Of a stretch of DNA of 64,000 bases, positions 11,601 through 20,751 are shown in pieces. Source of the stretch: Hyphomicrobiales bacterium. Lineage in GTDB: Bacteria > Pseudomonadota > Alphaproteobacteria > Rhizobiales > Rhizobiaceae. Both the position numbers and the translations under genes were made by a program. Within the stretch, counting starts at the first letter, position 1. Each line of letters starts with the position of its first letter. Under the pieces are notes generated by a model. The model had not been told where the DNA came from, searched no databases, and saw only the letters and a program-made list of their open reading frames with translations. The stretch is from contig UCIT01000015.1 in NCBI GenBank assembly GCA_900472625.1, forward strand, positions 140,624-204,623. The letters are read 5' to 3'.

Positions 11601-11619
11601 CAAAGCTTCAGACGCAAAA

Positions 11620-11640
11620 AACCCCGCGCGAGGCGGGGTT
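11620..11640 (-). terminator. terminator of tig (possibly bidirectional)
   Basis: An 8-bp GC-rich stem (11620-11627 and 11633-11640) with a 5-nt loop lies between the convergent radical SAM gene and tig. On the minus strand the stem ends in six T residues, so it is strongest for tig. Confidence 0.8.
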
Positions 11641-11665
11641 CTTCGTCAAATCGATGGACCGGAGA

Positions 11666-13147
11666 TTACTCGGCGCCTTCCTCGGAAGCCTTCTTCTTCG
11701 GAGCGGCCTTCTTCTTCGGAGCGGCGGCTTCTTCGCCGTCGGCGGCTTCAGCCTTGGCAGCAGCCTTCTTCTTCGGAGCGGCCTTCTTGGCTTCCTTCTC
11801 GGAGCCTTCGCCTTCTTCTTCGGCGATCAGCTCTTCCTTGGTCACCTTCTTGTCGGTGACGTCGAGTTCGGTCAGCAGATGGTCGATGACCTTCTCTTCG
11901 AAGATCGGCGCGCGGATCGAAGCGGCGGCGCCCGGCTGGCTGCGGAAGAATTCGAGGATCTGCTTTTCCTGGCCAGGATACTGACGCAGCTGCTCATAGA
12001 TGGCGCGCTGCATTTCGTCTTCGCTGACTTCGACGCCGGCCTTTTCGCCGATTTCGGACAGAACGAGACCGAGGCGGACGCGACGCTCAGCGAGCTTCTT
12101 GTACTCTTCGCGCGCTTCTTCTTCCGTCGTGTCTTCGTCTGCGAAGGTCTTGCCGGACTGGGCGAGATCGTTGGCGACCTGGTTCCAGATGCCGTTGTAT
12201 TCGGCTTCAACGAGCGATGCCGGGGTCTCGAACTTGTACATCTCGTCGAGCTGGTCGAGGATCTGGCGCTTGACCTTCTGGCGGGTCATCGAGCCGTACT
12301 GCGATTCGATCTGGCCGCGGACGATTTCCTTCAGACGGTCAGCCGATTCGAGGCCGAGCTTCTTGGCCAGCTCATCGTTGATCTCGGTTTCGCCGGGAGC
12401 TGCAACATCCTTGACAGTGACGTCGAAGGTCGCTTCGGCGCCAGCGAGGTTTTTGGCAGGATAGTCAGCCGGGAACGTCACGGTGATGGTCTTTTCGTCG
12501 CCAGCCTTGGTGCCGACGAGCTGCTCTTCGAAGCCCGGGATGAAGCGGCCGGAGCCGAGAACGAGTTCGGCGCCCTGATCGGTGCCGCCTTCGAAGGCTT
12601 CGCCGGCAACCTTGCCGACGTAGTCCATCGTGATGCGGTCGCCGTCGGCAGCCTTGCCCTTCTTGGTTTCGTAGGTGCGCGCGCTTTCGGCGACCTTGAG
12701 AACCTGCTCGTTGACTTCCTCGTCGGAAATATCAACGACTTCGCGGGTGATCTTGACGCCCTTGACGGACTTCAGTTCGATCGGCGGCAGAACCTCGTAG
12801 GAGAGCGTGAATTCGAAATCCTGCTCGGCAGCGAGGATCTTTTCCGCTTCGTCCTTGTCTTCGGTCATCGCGACTTCAGGCTGGGTGGCGGACTTTTCGC
12901 CGCGCTCGGCTAGAATGGCGGTCGGCTGTTCGCGGACGATCTCGTTGACGAGATCAGCCATGATGGACTTGCCGTAAACCTTCTTCAGGTGTGCAGCAGG
13001 CACCTTGCCGGGACGAAAGCCGTTGATACGGACCTTGTCCTTCACGTCGGCAAGACGCTCGTTCATCTTGACTTCCATGTCCTTGGCCGGGATGACGACC
13101 TTGATTTCGCGCTTCAGCCCTTCAGCGAGCGTTTCGATAACCTGCAT
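11666..13147 (-). CDS. tig: trigger factor with lysine/alanine-rich C-terminal tail
   Basis: Ribosome-associated chaperone and peptidyl-prolyl isomerase that meets nascent chains at the exit tunnel. The 493-residue protein has the N-terminal ribosome-binding domain (GFRPGKVP signature near residues 44-51), a FKBP-type PPIase domain (about 160-250) and the helical chaperone domain. The last 45 or so residues are an unusual Lys/Ala/Pro tail with repeated APKKKAA units, encoded by a short imperfect tandem repeat. Trigger factors are normally 430-450 residues. tRNA-Leu lies upstream on the same strand, and there is no ClpP/ClpX neighbour. Confidence 0.96.
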   Translation of the reverse strand: MQVIETLAEGLKREIKVVIPAKDMEVKMNERLADVKDKVRINGFRPGKVPAAHLKKVYGKSIMADLVNEIVREQPTAILAERGEKSATQPEVAMTEDKDEAEKILAAEQDFEFTLSYEVLPPIELKSVKGVKITREVVDISDEEVNEQVLKVAESARTYETKKGKAADGDRITMDYVGKVAGEAFEGGTDQGAELVLGSGRFIPGFEEQLVGTKAGDEKTITVTFPADYPAKNLAGAEATFDVTVKDVAAPGETEINDELAKKLGLESADRLKEIVRGQIESQYGSMTRQKVKRQILDQLDEMYKFETPASLVEAEYNGIWNQVANDLAQSGKTFADEDTTEEEAREEYKKLAERRVRLGLVLSEIGEKAGVEVSEDEMQRAIYEQLRQYPGQEKQILEFFRSQPGAAASIRAPIFEEKVIDHLLTELDVTDKKVTKEELIAEEEGEGSEKEAKKAAPKKKAAAKAEAADGEEAAAPKKKAAPKKKASEEGAE

Positions 13148-13330
13148 GTGTTCCTACCTTCAATTCGTGGCGGCCGTGCCCAGACGCCGTTCGTTTCGAT
13201 GAGCACGACGCCGGAAAGTTGCCGGGCGTGGCCTGTTCTCAATTCTTGTTCGTTCCACGTCAGCGGAACGGCGCTTGCTGCCGGGTAATCGAGGGGCACC
13301 GGTTCCGGTCCCTCGCCTGCAAGCCAGCTT

Positions 13331-13415
<85 letters not shown>

Positions 13416-13571
13416 GTTCTCAAAAACCGCATGCATATGCCTGCACATGAGGCCTTCCGGAGCGCGGCGTCTCTATATCACCCGATTTGGAGGAGGCAAA
13501 GGAAAAATGAAGGTCGAATGACAGCGATTTTTCCAGCCGCTGCGCCGACTTGCACTAGCGGTGCGCCAAAC

Positions 13572-14165
13572 TCAGTAAAGCGGCTCCTCATAGGCCGGCT
13601 TGCCGTCTACCAGCAGGCGTTTGATCTGCGCAGTTCCGTCAGCGCCAACGCTTGCGGCAATCGACACCTGTCCCCGCTGACGGGTCTCTTCCAGCGCCTT
13701 GCCGGTGCCTTCGGGAACGTAATATCGCTCGATGCCGTATTCGACATGAATGCTGTCGCCCTGGAATGAGGTGCCGTAGCTGTAGAAGGGCTGGCTGTGG
13801 AGAACCACGGTCGACGGGCTTTCGGGCAGCGGCGCGAAGGATGATTCGGCGATCTCCCAGAACCCTGACGCCCCTGGCTTCAGGCGCACCCAGAGGCTGC
13901 GCTCCGCCTCGCCCTGCGGAATATCGCCGACGATGCCGGCGACGGGCACCGAGGATATGTCGTAGTTCAGCACCACGTAATCGCCGCGCAGAAAATCGCG
14001 CGGATCGACCGGTGCGGTCTTCAGGAGCACCTCGGTGCCGTTGCGCAGGATCGAGGCGCGGCTTTCGACGATATAGCAGATCACCGCCGTCTGCAGTGCC
14101 GCGACAATGACGGCGGCGCCGGCGTAGCGGCGTTTGGAATGACCGATCAGCGAGAAGATGCTCAT
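13572..14165 (-). CDS. GDYXXLXY-domain protein
   Basis: A 197-residue protein with one N-terminal transmembrane helix (about residues 12-32) followed by a presumed periplasmic domain. That domain contains GDYVVLNY near residue 60, the signature of the GDYXXLXY family (PF14345). The ATG at 14165 overlaps the stop of the upstream DUF2157 gene as ATGA, indicating translational coupling. These two families commonly sit together, sometimes with a DUF4401 gene that is absent here. The biochemical role is unknown; an envelope function is inferred from topology. Confidence 0.82.
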   Translation of the reverse strand: MSIFSLIGHSKRRYAGAAVIVAALQTAVICYIVESRASILRNGTEVLLKTAPVDPRDFLRGDYVVLNYDISSVPVAGIVGDIPQGEAERSLWVRLKPGASGFWEIAESSFAPLPESPSTVVLHSQPFYSYGTSFQGDSIHVEYGIERYYVPEGTGKALEETRQRGQVSIAASVGADGTAQIKRLLVDGKPAYEEPLY

Positions 14166-15280
14166 TGGGCGACCCTCTCCGTCTTGATGGAAAAACGGCG
14201 CTCCAGGCGGATCACCACCCAGGCGACGACCGCGACGAACAGGCCCGAGCACAGGAAAAGGCCTGACGTGCCGAGGATGGAGCCGACGGTGACCGAGGCG
14301 AGGTAGAGCATCTCGACGGCAAACAGGGTGTAGGCGAGATAGCGGACCGCGCCATTGTCACGCCCCTGCATGGCGATCGCCAGGACGGACAGGCCCAGCG
14401 TGACAATGCCAAGCGCCAGGATCCACGTACCGCCGTCGAGCTCGACGTGGAGCAGGAAGAGACCGATGACAGCGAGCAGCAAGGCATAGAAGGCAGGCGC
14501 CGCCCCGGCACTCCTGACGAGTTCCGACAGTCGCGGCACCGGCAGGCTCACCAACACGAAAGCGGCCATGCCGACGACGACGTAGAGCAATGCCAGCCAC
14601 AGACCGGAGTGCAGCGTATAAAGCCAAGCGAGCCAGCCGAGCAGCATGAGATAGGCGAGATGGCGGACCCGGCCGGCGCCGGTGTAGCGCACCAGCGCTA
14701 TGACGATCAACGCCATCACCGGTGCCACCCAGGGATCGAACGTCACCCAGCGCCAGTCGGAATTGCCGAGATAGACGGCAAAGCTCGCCCAGGACAGGAA
14801 GCCGGCCACACCTGCCACCACCGCCGACCGGAACAGCACCGCCGAGACCACCGCCATTGCAAACCACAGATACATGACCGTCTGCTCGTCACCCGACAGG
14901 TGGTACATCTGGCCGACGAGCGATATGGCGCCGCCGAAACTCAGTGTGCCGATAACAAGCAGCGCATTGGCGGCGGCGACCGCGTTGCGGATCAGCATGG
15001 CTGCCGCGCCGAGATGCACCGCCCAGATTAGCGCCAGAATGAAGACCAGCCTCACAAGCCGCGGAATGGCGTCCCAGTTGGAGGCAACGACGAGGAGAAT
15101 GGCGGCGGCCAAAAGGATCGCCGCCAGGATCATCAACACATTGCCGAGGCTGAAGCTCGCCGGCCGATTGTCGTATTCGCGCAGCAGCGAACTCGCCGTC
15201 TCGTCGGCGAGCAGGCCCTTGTCCACCCAAAGCGCCAGATCTTTCTGCAGTCGGCCGCGATACATTCCCCACCCCGTCAT
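14162..15280 (-). CDS. DUF2157 domain-containing multi-pass membrane protein
   Basis: A 372-residue inner-membrane protein. A soluble N-terminal segment of about 45 residues (LxxWVDKGLLADETASSLL), typical of DUF2157, is followed by roughly ten hydrophobic helices. It is upstream of, and overlaps by 4 bp, the GDYXXLXY gene, so the two form one operon. The start could also be the ATG at 15265 (MYRGRLQKDL). The function is unknown in the family; no enzyme motif is visible. Confidence 0.8.
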   Translation of the reverse strand: MTGWGMYRGRLQKDLALWVDKGLLADETASSLLREYDNRPASFSLGNVLMILAAILLAAAILLVVASNWDAIPRLVRLVFILALIWAVHLGAAAMLIRNAVAAANALLVIGTLSFGGAISLVGQMYHLSGDEQTVMYLWFAMAVVSAVLFRSAVVAGVAGFLSWASFAVYLGNSDWRWVTFDPWVAPVMALIVIALVRYTGAGRVRHLAYLMLLGWLAWLYTLHSGLWLALLYVVVGMAAFVLVSLPVPRLSELVRSAGAAPAFYALLLAVIGLFLLHVELDGGTWILALGIVTLGLSVLAIAMQGRDNGAVRYLAYTLFAVEMLYLASVTVGSILGTSGLFLCSGLFVAVVAWVVIRLERRFSIKTERVAQ

Positions 15281-15697
15281 CTCAGCGCATCGGCGCCTGC
15301 GTTTGACATCTTATAGACGCGGATTTGCAATTCAGGAAACGGCGCGCTGCAAATTCCTGAGGCGGACTCGCTTAGGTTTGCGGTTTTGCGATGCAGGGAG
15401 GTTCTGACGGCCCCTGCGCCTCTTACGAGAAGTGTACAACACCGACCTGCAGTTCCCGGCCGTATTGCGCAAGGCAGTAGACCAAATCGCTCTTCGGAGG
15501 TCCATTTTGCCTAATGATTGACCAGAACGTGGCGAAATCACGTCATTTACATCTCGAGAAATGCAACTCGCGCATGGGTGCGTTGAAATCTTGTGTCTAT
15601 TCGTTTTTCGCGGTGCAACATATATTGGCTTCATCAAATACAGGTCAGCGCCGATCGGCGGCAGCTGGCAGATGAAACCCTAGGAAAGGGGCCCGAC
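15281..15697. other. intergenic region between the DUF2157 operon and DUF1127 gene 1
   Basis: 417 bp that must hold the divergent promoters of the DUF2157 unit (minus) and the first DUF1127 gene (plus). The part near 15580-15640 is AT-richer than its surroundings, as expected of a promoter, but I cannot assign clear -35/-10 elements. No coding frame or structured RNA is convincing. Confidence 0.5.
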
Positions 15698-15841
15698 ATG
15701 AACATTTCTCGCTCGTTCAACAACTGGCGCAAGTATCGTCAGACGATCACCGAACTCGGCCGCATGACCAACCGCGAACTGCATGACCTCGGCATCGACC
15801 GCTCGGACATCCATCGCGTTGCTCGCGAAGCAACCCGCTAA
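15698..15841 (+). CDS. DUF1127 small protein (paralogue 1)
   Basis: A 47-residue basic protein consisting almost entirely of the DUF1127 motif: WRKYRQTITELGRMTNREL, then DLGIDRSDI. It is short and was recognised by homology to its neighbour at 16139. A GGAAAGG ribosome-binding site precedes the ATG at 15698. A rho-independent terminator follows at 15879-15911, so it is a monocistronic micro-gene. Members of this family in Agrobacterium and Rhodobacter have been linked to RNA turnover, phosphate/carbon metabolism and stress; the molecular role here is inferred only. Confidence 0.85.
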   Translation: MNISRSFNNWRKYRQTITELGRMTNRELHDLGIDRSDIHRVAREATR

Positions 15842-15878
15842 TACAAGGCGATCCGCTTCCTCCCAAGCGATCGCACAC

Positions 15879-15911
15879 AAAACGCCCGGTGCCTTTGGCA
15901 GCGGGCGTTTT
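15879..15911 (+). terminator. terminator of DUF1127 gene 1
   Basis: A 10-bp stem AAAACGCCCG / CGGGCGTTTT flanks a 13-nt loop and runs into a T-rich tract (TTTTCTTTTG). Confidence 0.85.
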
Positions 15912-15999
15912 CTTTTGTTCAAAGCTGCTCTCAGAGCGCGCCAGAACGTCCGGATTTCCTCGGTTTTCGGCCTGCTCAAAAAATAGCGGATGCATGTTC

Positions 16000-16062
16000 T
16001 TTGTGCGTCATATTGCACAAATGCATGGCAGGAGCCTAATAATTGCACTGCACAATATGACG
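16000..16062. promoter_or_regulatory. nested inverted repeats upstream of DUF1127 gene 2
   Basis: Arms CGTCATATTG (16006-16015) and CAATATGACG (16053-16062) form a perfect 10-bp inverted repeat. A second repeat, TTTGTGC (16000-16006) / GCACAAA (16015-16021), overlaps the first arm. Their position 77-139 bp ahead of the start codon fits operator sites or a leader structure. Confidence 0.5.
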
Positions 16063-16138
16063 GCGATCGCCTATATGAGTGTCAACCACTGAGACGGCAA
16101 TCGCGCCGCTCACTGACATCATTCCGAGGAATATCACC

Positions 16139-16282
16139 ATGAACCCGATCCGCATTGCAAAGAGCTGGCTCAGCTACCGCCGTACCCTTAGCGAACTTGG
16201 CAGCCTGTCCAACCAGACGCTCGCCGACATTGGCGTCAACCGCTACCAGATCCGCAACATCGCTTCCCGCGCTTTCCGCTAA
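16139..16282 (+). CDS. DUF1127 small protein (paralogue 2)
   Basis: A 47-residue basic protein, the same length as its neighbour at 15698 and colinear with it: WLSYRRTLSELGSLSNQTL, then DIGVNRYQI, the DUF1127 pattern. I chose the ATG at 16139 because it gives the same N-terminus as paralogue 1 and follows a GAGGA ribosome-binding site. The two are tandem paralogues, each with its own leader and terminator, so they are probably regulated separately. Function is unknown; RNA-binding is suggested by family precedent and by the Arg content. Confidence 0.85.
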   Translation: MNPIRIAKSWLSYRRTLSELGSLSNQTLADIGVNRYQIRNIASRAFR

Positions 16283-16303
16283 TAGCGGAGCGCGTTGAGT
16301 TTC

Positions 16304-16330
16304 AAAACGGCGCCATGACGGCGCCGTTTT
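16304..16330 (+). terminator. terminator of DUF1127 gene 2
   Basis: A perfect 11-bp stem AAAACGGCGCC / GGCGCCGTTTT with a 5-nt loop lies 21 bp after the stop codon and ends in T residues. Confidence 0.9.
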
Positions 16331-16452
16331 GCGTTTCAAGTGCCTGTTTTTATTCAGGTCGACACTTGTTGCCATAGAGCTCTCTGGAGCCATTTCCGTC
16401 GATCGGCGCCAACGCGGTAGCCAACGGCCCTCCTCCGGTGTAAAGCTCGCGC

Positions 16453-16701
16453 ATGGCCCTTGACCCCATCAAAGCACTTTCCGACTACGGCGAAACGAAA
16501 TGCACCGTGCAGTTCTGGATTACCGGCGCTTCGGCGGTGGAGTTCAATTCGCTCAAGGCCGCTGTCCGCTATGCAAAAGATCAGGGCGGCCGATGGCAGG
16601 AGATCGAGATCACCGTGCACCTGCCCCGCGAAGACATCGTCTATGCGACGGAGAAGGTGCATCGGTTGATCGATGCGCTGCCGGACAGGCGGAAAAGATG
16701 A
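16453..16701 (+). CDS. small conserved hypothetical protein
   Basis: An 82-residue soluble protein starting MALDPIKALSDYGETK. No domain is recognised. The sequence alternates predicted strands and helices, has no signal peptide, no Cys cluster and ends in a basic RRKR tail. It is preceded by a terminator and followed by trmFO 119 bp downstream, so it is probably its own transcription unit. Codon use matches the neighbours. I support it as a gene on length, composition and position rather than on homology. Confidence 0.6.
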   Translation: MALDPIKALSDYGETKCTVQFWITGASAVEFNSLKAAVRYAKDQGGRWQEIEITVHLPREDIVYATEKVHRLIDALPDRRKR

Positions 16702-16820
16702 TCACCCGTTGCTGCGCGTGAAGCCATCGCTTCGCCACGCGTTGCCAGTCTCTCGAAATGCTGACACGCCGCTGAAATCTCCGGTTTCCTGTATCGGCGG
16801 GTCGTGATAATCACCCGCGC

Positions 16821-18254
16821 ATGACAAAGACCTCTTCCTATTCTCCCATCCATGTCGTCGGCGGCGGGCTCGCGGGCTCCGAAGCCGCATGGCAGATCGC
16901 CAGTTCCGGCATTCCCGTCATCCTGCACGAAATGCGCGGCGTGCGCGGCACCGATGCGCACAAGACGGATCATCTGGCCGAACTCGTCTGTTCCAACTCG
17001 TTTCGCTCCGACGATGCGACCAGCAACGCGGTCGGCGTCATCCATGCGGAGATGCGGCTGGCCGGTTCGCTGATCATGGCCTGCGCCGATCGGCATCAGG
17101 TGCCGGCCGGCGGCGCGCTGGCGGTGGATCGCGACGGTTTCTCGGCAGCCGTCACCCATGAAATCGACAATCACCCGCTGATATCAGTCGTGCGCGAGGA
17201 AGTTGCCGGACTGCCGCCCAAGGAATGGGATCTGGCGATCGTCGCCACCGGCCCGCTGACCGCGCCGTCGCTGGCAAGCGCCATCCAGGCCGAGACCGGC
17301 GCCGATGCGCTGGCCTTTTTCGACGCCATCGCGCCGATCGTCTATCGCGAGAGCATCGACATGGATATCTGCTGGTATCAGTCGCGCTACGACAAGGTCG
17401 GCCCCGGTGGCACCGGCAAGGATTATATCAACTGCCCGATGGACGAGGCGCAGTACAATGCTTTCGTCGATGCGCTGATCGCCGGCGACACGGTCGGCTT
17501 CAAGGAATGGGAAGGCACCCCCTATTTCGACGGCTGCCTGCCGATCGAGATCATGGCTGAACGCGGCCGCGAAACGCTACGCCACGGGCCGATGAAGCCG
17601 ATGGGGCTGACCAACGCGCACAATCCAACGGTGAAGGCCTATGCCGTCGTACAGTTACGGCAGGACAATGCGCTCGGCACGCTCTACAATATGGTCGGCT
17701 TCCAGACGAAGTTGAAATACGGCGCGCAGACGGAAATCCTCCGGATGATCCCGGGATTGCAGAATGCGGAGTTCGCCCGTCTCGGTGGCCTGCATCGCAA
17801 CACTTATATCAATTCGCCGACGCTGCTCGACGGTTCTCTGACGCTGAAGTCGCGTCCGGGCCTGCGTTTCGCCGGGCAGATCACCGGTTGCGAAGGTTAT
17901 GTCGAAAGTGCCAGCGTCGGCCTGCTCGCCGGTCGGTTCGCGGCTGCGGAGCGCAAGGGCGAAGCGGTATCACTGCCGCCGGCGACGACCGCGCTCGGCG
18001 CGCTGCTGGGCCACATTACCGGCGGACATCTGACGACCGACGAAGAGCCAGGCAAGCGCTCGTTCCAGCCGATGAACATCAATTTCGGCCTGTTCCCGGA
18101 ACTCGAACCGGGCTCGATCGTCAAGCCCGAGGGCGTGAAGCGCTTCCGCGGCAAGGACAAGACGATCATGAAGCGGCAGCTGGTCGCCAAGCGGGCTCTG
18201 GCCGATTGCGCGGAATGGCTCGGTGAAACCGCCGTGGTTGCCAAGACCGCGTAA
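16821..18254 (+). CDS. trmFO: folate-dependent tRNA (uracil-54-C5)-methyltransferase
   Basis: FAD/methylene-THF enzyme that makes ribothymidine (m5U54) in the T-loop of tRNAs. The 477 residues begin with the FAD fingerprint [12 protein letters not shown] (about 11-22). The conserved [13 protein letters not shown] segment (about 54-66) follows, and a GCEGYVES stretch in the C-terminal part holds the family's catalytic-cysteine region. The length is typical (440-480). It replaces SAM-dependent TrmA in this lineage. It is convergent with the persulfide dioxygenase gene, with a 47-bp gap and no obvious terminator. Confidence 0.96.
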   Translation: MTKTSSYSPIHVVGGGLAGSEAAWQIASSGIPVILHEMRGVRGTDAHKTDHLAELVCSNSFRSDDATSNAVGVIHAEMRLAGSLIMACADRHQVPAGGALAVDRDGFSAAVTHEIDNHPLISVVREEVAGLPPKEWDLAIVATGPLTAPSLASAIQAETGADALAFFDAIAPIVYRESIDMDICWYQSRYDKVGPGGTGKDYINCPMDEAQYNAFVDALIAGDTVGFKEWEGTPYFDGCLPIEIMAERGRETLRHGPMKPMGLTNAHNPTVKAYAVVQLRQDNALGTLYNMVGFQTKLKYGAQTEILRMIPGLQNAEFARLGGLHRNTYINSPTLLDGSLTLKSRPGLRFAGQITGCEGYVESASVGLLAGRFAAAERKGEAVSLPPATTALGALLGHITGGHLTTDEEPGKRSFQPMNINFGLFPELEPGSIVKPEGVKRFRGKDKTIMKRQLVAKRALADCAEWLGETAVVAKTA

Positions 18255-18301
18255 GCGGGACGCGGCCTTTTTCGGCCGTACCGACACCCTGACGGCCCAG
18301 G

Positions 18302-19345
18302 TCAATGCGTGACCGGGCCGTTGGCCTTCTTCCACGCATCGATGCCGCCCTCGATATGGCAGGCGCTCGCCATGCCGGCATCATGCGCGGCCTGGACCGC
18401 CATGGCGGAGCGTTCACCGAAGGCGCAGTAGAAGATCAGGCGCTTGCTGGTCGAGGTCGCAAGTTCGTGGAGGACGCCGCCGGCGCTGATCGTCTCGTCA
18501 AGCGAGGGATAGGGAACATGCAGCGACGCCGGGATCACCCCGTGGCGCTGGCGCTCGCCCTCCTCACGCAGATCGACCAGCGCAACGTCGGGCCTGCCCA
18601 TCAGATCGAACACCTGCCGGACGCTCAGTGACCAGCCATGGCTGTCAACCTCGTGATGATCCATGCCGATCCTCATGTTGGCCGGCACCGCCACATCCAT
18701 CATCTTCGGATTGGCAAGCTTCAGATTGTTCATCACATCGGCATATTCATCTGCGGAGCGCACCTGCAGGCGAGGGTTGAAGGCCTTTTCCTCGCCGATC
18801 GTCGAGACCGTGTCGCCCTTGTAGTCATGGGCGGGAAAGACCAGCGTCGTGTCCGGCAGCTTCAGCAGACGGCCGAAGATGGATTCGAACTGGGCGCGCG
18901 GGTCGCCGTTCTGGAAATCGGTTCTTCCGGTGCCGCGGATCAGCAGCGTGTCGCCGGTAAACACCCGGTCGGGCAGGACGAAGCTGTAGCTGTCGTCGGT
19001 ATGGCCGGGCGTGTAGATCACATCGAGCGACAGGCCCTCGATCGTCAGCTTGTCGTTGTCCGACAGGCGCATCGAGACGACATCGGCCTTGGTCTGCTCA
19101 CCCATCACGGTCGTGCAATGGGTCTTGTCGCGCAGGGCGCCGAGACCGGTGATGTGATCGGCGTGTAAATGCGTGTCGACGGCCTTGACGAGCTTGAGGT
19201 CGAGCTCGTGGATGAGCTGCAGATAGCGATCGACCTTCTCCAGAACAGGGTCGATGATCAACGCCTCCCCGCCCCGCCTGCTCGCCATCAGGTAGGAATA
19301 GGTACTGGATGCGGGATCGAAAAGCTGACGGAAGATCATCTTCAC
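18302..19345 (-). CDS. MBL-fold persulfide dioxygenase fused to rhodanese
   Basis: A 347-residue two-domain protein. The N-terminal metallo-beta-lactamase fold has the iron-site motif THLHADH (about residues 58-64), as in ETHE1-type persulfide dioxygenases, and GHTDDS. A C-terminal rhodanese domain (about 245-345) has a catalytic-loop cysteine in YCAFGERS near residue 315. Such fusions oxidise glutathione persulfide to sulfite and move sulfane sulfur, detoxifying sulfide. It follows a 1-Cys peroxiredoxin by 38 bp on the same strand, suggesting a shared thiol/persulfide stress operon. The Agrobacterium Blh protein of the bigR operon has a related layout, but no bigR regulator is present here. 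Confidence 0.85.
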   Translation of the reverse strand: MKMIFRQLFDPASSTYSYLMASRRGGEALIIDPVLEKVDRYLQLIHELDLKLVKAVDTHLHADHITGLGALRDKTHCTTVMGEQTKADVVSMRLSDNDKLTIEGLSLDVIYTPGHTDDSYSFVLPDRVFTGDTLLIRGTGRTDFQNGDPRAQFESIFGRLLKLPDTTLVFPAHDYKGDTVSTIGEEKAFNPRLQVRSADEYADVMNNLKLANPKMMDVAVPANMRIGMDHHEVDSHGWSLSVRQVFDLMGRPDVALVDLREEGERQRHGVIPASLHVPYPSLDETISAGGVLHELATSTSKRLIFYCAFGERSAMAVQAAHDAGMASACHIEGGIDAWKKANGPVTH

Positions 19346-19383
19346 CTCCTGCCGATGGACGGTGTCGGCGCCGCGCGATGGCG

Positions 19384-20043
19384 CTATTCTCCGGGTTGCG
19401 GCACGATGCGGATATAGGGCTTAGGAGATACCCAGCCATCCGGATACTGCTTTCTCGCGTCATCGTCGGAAACCGAGCCGGCGATAATGACGTCACCGCC
19501 ATTTTGCCAGTTGGCGGGTGTCGCGACCTTGTGCTTCGCCGTCAGCTGCAGGGAATCGATGACGCGCAGCACTTCGTCAAAATTACGCCCCGTCGTCATG
19601 GGGTAGACGAGGATCAGCTTGATCTTCTTGTCGGGGCCGACGACGAAGACGTTGCGCACCGTCTGGTTGTCGGCGGCGGTACGCACCGCCGGGTCGCCGG
19701 ATACTGCTGCGGGCAGCATGTGGTAGAGCTTCGAGACATTGAAATCGACATCAGCGATCATCGGGTAGTTGGGCCGCGTGCCCTGCGTTTCCTCGATATC
19801 GTCCATCCAGCCGTCATGGCGCTCCAGCGGATCGACGGAGAGGCCGATGATCTTCACGCCGCGCCGATCGAATTCCGGCTTGATCCTCGCCATATAGCCG
19901 AGCTCAGTGGTGCAGACCGGCGTGAAATCCTTTGGATGCGAGAACAGAACCGCCCAGGAACTGCCGATCCAATCGTGGAAATTGATCGTTCCCTCGGTCG
20001 TCCGCGCTTCGAAATCCGGGGCAATGTCATTGATCGCAAGCAT
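19384..20043 (-). CDS. 1-Cys peroxiredoxin (Prx6 type)
   Basis: A 219-residue thiol peroxidase that reduces H2O2, alkyl hydroperoxides or peroxynitrite. The peroxidatic cysteine sits in HPKDFTPVCTTE at about residues 36-47. The extended C-terminal domain ending in YIRIVPQP is typical of the Prx6 class, and no resolving cysteine is seen in the usual 2-Cys position. I used the ATG at 20043 (MLAINDIAPDF); the upstream open frame has no homology. It is the first gene of a unit with the persulfide dioxygenase/rhodanese fusion. Confidence 0.92.
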   Translation of the reverse strand: MLAINDIAPDFEARTTEGTINFHDWIGSSWAVLFSHPKDFTPVCTTELGYMARIKPEFDRRGVKIIGLSVDPLERHDGWMDDIEETQGTRPNYPMIADVDFNVSKLYHMLPAAVSGDPAVRTAADNQTVRNVFVVGPDKKIKLILVYPMTTGRNFDEVLRVIDSLQLTAKHKVATPANWQNGGDVIIAGSVSDDDARKQYPDGWVSPKPYIRIVPQPGE

Positions 20044-20210
20044 ACTTGCCTCCAATAGGTTGCAGAAAAAATCGCGTCGCTTCGCTGAATGCGCGAAACA
20101 TGCTCCACTTTTCTGCTTGAGGCAAGATAACACGAAAGAGGTAGCGCGGTCCGGAAATGCCGAAGTCCCGGCTGGCGACCGGGGGAAAACAGGTCGATAA
20201 ACGCGTCGGT

Positions 20211-20681
20211 CTAGCGGTGGTTCGCGGCAGTCGGATCGGCGGCGGTGGGGAGTTCGCGGTCCGGCTCGGCGACGTAGTTGCCGAGCAGCCAAAGGGCAAC
20301 CTCAGAGGCTTCCTTCGGCGAGGCAAACTCGAAGGTGCCGTTCTGATGCGGTGCATCGAGAAAATTGACGGTCAGCCCTTTGCCGGTCTCCGAACTCAGG
20401 ACGCGCACCCTGCCTGGCTGAATGACCTGGCAGGCAAAATGCCGCTGCATGCTACGCATGAATCCGGCCTTGTTGTCGTGCAGGCGCACGAACACGACCT
20501 GACCATTGGCGGTCGCCTGCAACTGGCGGATGGCCTCGGTCGGGAAAGCACGATTGAACTCGATGATGGCGAGCCCCGTATCGTGAAGGCCCTCCTCCTC
20601 ATGCTTTGCGGCCATGCGCACGGCGATGAAGGCAACGATGATCAGCATGGCAAAAAGAGCAGCCCATACCATAATGCTCAC
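20211..20681 (-). CDS. membrane-anchored hypothetical protein
   Basis: A 156-residue protein with one N-terminal transmembrane helix (about residues 4-24) followed by a soluble domain of about 110 residues and a short Pro/Ala-rich tail. No known domain is recognised. It stands alone between the peroxiredoxin unit and the yajC-secDF operon, on the same strand as both. Codon use matches its neighbours. Function is unknown. Confidence 0.68.
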   Translation of the reverse strand: MSIMVWAALFAMLIIVAFIAVRMAAKHEEEGLHDTGLAIIEFNRAFPTEAIRQLQATANGQVVFVRLHDNKAGFMRSMQRHFACQVIQPGRVRVLSSETGKGLTVNFLDAPHQNGTFEFASPKEASEVALWLLGNYVAEPDRELPTAADPTAANHR

Positions 20682-20751
20682 GTCAGTCTCCGTTCAGATC
20701 AAGCAACGACGAACACTATACCGCGCGAGGCTTGCGCGAGTTTGAACGCGG

